A DNA stretch of 64,000 bases. It comes from Prorocentrum cordatum. Its lineage: Eukaryota; Sar; Dinophyceae; Prorocentrales; Prorocentraceae. The DNA lies in assembly GCA_963575745.1 (NCBI GenBank), contig CAUYUJ010017639.1, positions 62,001 through 126,000 of the forward strand. Direction: 5' to 3'. The position numbers and the translations under genes are program-made. Shown in pieces: positions 60,337 to 64,000 of this stretch. Below the pieces are notes generated by a model that worked only from the letters and a program-made list of their open reading frames with translations, made no database searches and had not been told where the DNA came from. The stretch's first letter is position 1. Each line of letters opens with the position of its first letter.

Positions 60337-62701
60337 ATGTACGGACAAACTCCAACACCCCAGGCCAAAGGCATGGGCAATGGGAAACACCAGTACCAAC
60401 AGCACCATGGAAAGGGAAAGAGCTCCACATGGCAACCAAGGGGCCACAGCGGGTACACCAACTACACACAACCAGCACTGACCTATGATCCACACCAATC
60501 GACCCACACTCACCAGCAGGGCAACATGCACTACTACACAGCACCAGAGGCAACCACATGGACCCAAACACACCGCACTCACAGCCAACGACGAGCGACC
60601 ACGCCCAGACAGAGAGCTCAAAAAAGACAAGATCGAACACGCACCAGACACAACGACCAACCACCACAGCCCAACTTTGAATCCAACCCAGACCACGCAG
60701 CCTACGCAGACAGGGAGGCGAAGGTGCTCATAGACAGCATCCCCGAAGTCTATATCGACGACGCACAGACAAAATACAAGCCAAATGCTACGCCATTGGA
60801 AGTGGGAGCATGGACCACATCCAAGCCGGCAGACATCAGGAAGCTGACTTCATAAATCTTGGTGGTCGAAAAAGCTGGTCAAAAAGCCGACCACCTAAGA
60901 CACGACCGAGCTGTCATCAAAAGACAGCTGCTCGACCAACAACCACAGCACGACCGACTACAATACATGCGGCAGCTAAAAAGTGACTACACGGCTTGCA
61001 CTAGAATCTCCGACGCCACACAAAAACAAACACAACAGCGACACGACGACAACATCCGACTCACAAAGACCTACACCAACCTTGAACAGAAGCTTGTCAA
61101 CCACAGACAGCACACACCTAGCCCACAAACAGCACGCGCAACATCACCCAGAGCACAAGACATTCATTTCAGCAAGTGCCCAAAAGGAAAAGCTCCACTT
61201 CAGCCTCTCAAGACGCCACCATCAAGCAACGACAAGCAGGACGGTACAATGAAAATCAAAACGCTTCCAAATAAACAATTGACGACCTACAAGCAAACTA
61301 CGCGACGAACCGAGAACTACGACAGCTGGCGAGCACAAACCCAACGACACACACATACAACAACGACTCGTCAAGGCTGAAGATACCATGCAACAACTAC
61401 AAAGAACCAACGACTATCTGTCAAACGACTGCTATGAAGCAGGTGAGCCGGTACAGGCACTAGGCAAACAAGCCAACCACGATACGACTAGACGAAGCCG
61501 AACTAAGACAAGCACAACTCACGTCCAAGCAGGTTGAACAACGACACCAGCAGATCGAAGGACTCACTGCACAATCTCTCAACTACCACGCCCAAACTCC
61601 ACCAAACCAAACACAACTACAATCAACTGGGGCATCAATCACACATGCGCGCCAAGCAAGAAGAAGAGCCGCATGCAACCCTAGCTGGGCTAAGGCTAGG
61701 CCCCACGTCCAACAACAACAACAACAACTATCAATATAGCCACCTATCGAGCACACCAGACAAGCCGAGAACATCATCAGAGCTGAACGCATAACGGAGG
61801 ACACACATGCAGCAAACCACGCAACAGAGTCACCACCACTACCAGACGCAACAAGCAGAACTGGCCCAGAGACAAGCACCCTACATCCGCATGGCTGTGC
61901 GAAGAATGCAGTTCCTAGAAGAGGGGCTCAGACAAGAAGTCAGTAGATCTAGGTGGTACGCGCATAACCACCAAAGACAAGAAGAGAAGCACATCGAGCA
62001 CGACGCACAAAAGGGCTAGAGCACAAGAAAGATTTGATAATGAAGTACTAGCATCGAGAGAAGCAGTGAACGCAACACAACGACTACAACAACATGAAAC
62101 AAAGATGTTAGCTAACCATCACGGAGAAAGGGCAGCCTCCACCATAATATCCAATGCAGCAAGACACCTCCGCGCGGTCAACAAGCATTACCGACATCGA
62201 CTAAGTACGGCCGAACAGTGCCAGCATGACGCAGAAGACTACATCAAGCGCCAACAGTACAAGTTCCAGAAGTACGTAGAGGCACAAGCACAATCGGAAC
62301 AATGGCACAAACAGAAACAAGCAGAGTTGTTAGACCTAATGCGAAACGCACAGCAGCCTGAGCAACTGCCAGCAACGCCAGACTACCACAACGAACTGGA
62401 CGGCGACATACGCATCAACCAACTAGTGGACCACGGGCAAGCCGTACTCGACGAAGAACGACTAGACAGACAACGCCAACTTTCACAACGAGCTCAGGTG
62501 GACGAAAACGTTAACCGACTACACAAAGAACTAAGCAACATCATGGACACACTGACGGCACCAAGCACAGAGGTTGCCGACAACCCACCAATACAGATCG
62601 ACGACGACCTACGCGACTTAACCAACCGACCAAGACAACCACAAACTATCGACTCATCTCAAGAAACACCAAATCACACCAACCGAGCCACTCACGCCTA
62701 G
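60337..62701 (+). pseudogene. Coiled-coil Gag/ORF1-like protein, frameshifted
   Basis: 60,337-60,855 and 60,859-61,380 are the same frame separated by one TAA, with continuous charged helical sequence across it. Further blocks (about 61,380-61,540, 61,480-61,740, 61,807-62,019, 62,020-62,701) alternate frames yet keep the same Gln/Arg/Glu-rich heptad character. The N-terminus is Gly/His/Gln-rich. No zinc knuckle is seen. It is probably a decayed structural protein of a retroelement, although reading errors in the assembly would look the same. Confidence 0.4.
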
Positions 62702-63443
62702 AATACCACAACGCACATCTACCCCAACCACGGCAACCGAAATATACCATGCAAGTACGTCGCAACCACGTACACCGGAGCATAGAGACAATACACTTAC
62801 GCACGATATGACGCCTGGTGGCACACCACGATACATCAACACTCCACAGCTTCACCAAGCCACAGAAGAGACAGAATAAGCCCTCCAGCGAAAGGTCACC
62901 ATTCGAACAAGTCCCAACGACCGACCTCAAGCATCACACTCACCACCCAGAAGTGCACCGCAATACGTACCCAAACAAGGCACCAGCAGCACAAACCAAA
63001 ATATATCAGCATTTCCAGCCTGGAAGACATCGACAAAAAATATCACCCGATTCGGCCCAGTTCAATTGTTTCACCCAATATGACTTAGCTACACCGCCTC
63101 CCATTCCACTACGTGGAAGGAGCGTGACAAGCTACGTAGACCTCAAAGGTCCCAACAATGCCTGCCTCACATCGCTAGCTCGAGCACGCATCACATCAAG
63201 AAATCTATTCCCAAGCATCTACTCTGCTCACTGGCAGACTCCAACTCACGCATCAACCTATGTCGCAACCTTTCAGACATCGAGCTACACCCCGTCACGC
63301 AAGCAACACGCCCGTATTACTCTCACCCACTCCACTCCAGCTCAACCTTACTTCTACCCGGATGGCCCCCTACAAGCAGCGAAAGACAACTCGACAAGCA
63401 AACACACACCGACGCAGCCAACACAATACACCATATCACTCAA

Positions 63444-63740
63444 GTGCAAGACTCCAAAGACCCAATTACACGCCTAGCTCAAGTCATCTTCCCTCAAGCC
63501 CAAAACCATTCATTTACACTGCACCACATAAACGGACACGACGACCACCCCTGGAACGAACTAGCAGACATACTTGCCAAACACCACGCAGCAGCATGCG
63601 CCGACTCAGAAATGCCAAGCCTAGCAGCAACCAACTTTCCACAACCTGGCGACACACTCCGTGCGCTGCAAACAGACCATACAAACATCTACTGGACAAT
63701 CCACCAAAAAGACAGAACGATCAGTACGCCTACCCCATGA
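63444..63740 (+). pseudogene. RNase H-like C-terminal fragment
   Basis: The frame contains INGHDDHPWNELADILAK (about 63,525-63,580), which matches the RNase H signature GHxxxxxNExAD, with the Gly-His at 63,533-63,538 and Asn-Glu...Ala-Asp at 63,553-63,567. The upstream catalytic segments are not recognisable in this frame. After 63,715 the protein-like reading moves to another frame, which stays open to 64,000 and includes HIGIDTF and YIINEALTYDKR. Confidence 0.45.
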
Positions 63741-64000
63741 TTCAGGACGACGGTTTCCACTATTAGCTGCACAGATAACACAACAACCTGAGCCACTCAC
63801 CACCAAACACGACACACAGACCGCACCTGACTTCTGTCCACAACACACAAGTAAGGACTCCAGCAACACCACCGCGATACACATAGGAATTGATACATTC
63901 GACGCTCAAAGAGCTAACGTTTACATAATCAACGAAGCACTGACATACGACAAACGACAAACGTACGCTACACCACATGACCAGAGGACAACACCTACGA

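Larger units (their letters stand above)
59860..64000 (+). mobile_element. AC-rich degenerate retroelement-like region, open at the window end
   Basis: Composition shifts abruptly to AC-rich at about 59,840. Plus-strand coding blocks in changing frames give a long Gln/His-rich coiled-coil protein (60,337 to 62,701), then a block with an RNase H-like motif (63,444-63,740), then a frame open to the end of the window. The arrangement suggests a retroelement. I see no RT within the window, and the part beyond 64,000 is missing. Confidence 0.45.

Overview
The window is nuclear DNA from a dinoflagellate. The best evidence is three relics of the 22-nt dinoflagellate spliced leader (DinoSL, 3' end TTTTGGCTCAAG): a 20/22 match on the minus strand at 50,925-50,946, a 19/22 match on the minus strand at 19,037-19,058, and an exact 11-nt match to its 3' end inside both LTRs of a retrotransposon. 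High GC, abundant retroelements, sparse genes and very long minisatellite arrays agree with this. I find no bacterial operon, tRNA, rRNA or CRISPR array.

Layout. 1-507: flank without a recognisable gene. 508-12,468: a complete, young Ty3/gypsy-order LTR retrotransposon with TG...CA LTRs, a 4-bp target duplication and one uninterrupted 3,748-codon ORF. The ORF encodes Gag-like region, membrane/Cys-rich region, protease, reverse transcriptase, RNase H, a complete C5-cytosine DNA methyltransferase, integrase and a C-terminal zinc knuckle. Spread through this ORF, in all three codon phases, are about 18 short hairpins with the same 7-nt loop (ATYGGDV) on stems that differ in sequence but still pair. 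I consider these the most interesting signal in the window. 12.5-15.1 kb: GC-rich sequence without genes. 15.1-19.1 kb (minus): a two-exon hypothetical gene preceded by a DinoSL relic and split by a pyrimidine-rich intron with a perfect 16-bp inverted repeat. 19.4-20.0 kb: an array of hairpin-forming repeats. 20.1-25.1 kb (minus): a frameshifted transposase-like gene and a small coiled-coil ORF. 25.5-28.6 kb: very GC-rich sequence without genes.

28.6-31.5 kb is a giant imperfect palindrome (foldback element) whose arms carry GAT/ATC and GATCGAT repeats. From 31.5 to 48.5 kb the sequence is mostly simple repeats and satellites: TCC/GGA tracts, GCCTA-rich satellites, GTGGAAAA, GATCGAGG and ATTGCACCAC minisatellites. 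Among them are a few degraded coding fragments. 48.5-50.95 kb (minus) is a 5' LINE fragment (coiled-coil ORF1-like region plus AP-type endonuclease) whose 5' end is a DinoSL relic. 53.2-54.5 kb is an 18-bp minisatellite. 59.8-64.0 kb is an AC-rich, frameshifted retroelement-like region with a long coiled-coil protein and an RNase H-like motif, still open at the window end.

The pieces fit a genome in which trans-spliced mRNAs are reverse transcribed and reinserted, LTR elements and LINEs coexist, and one LTR element carries its own DNA methyltransferase. Functional statements rest on motif reading only; no database search was possible.
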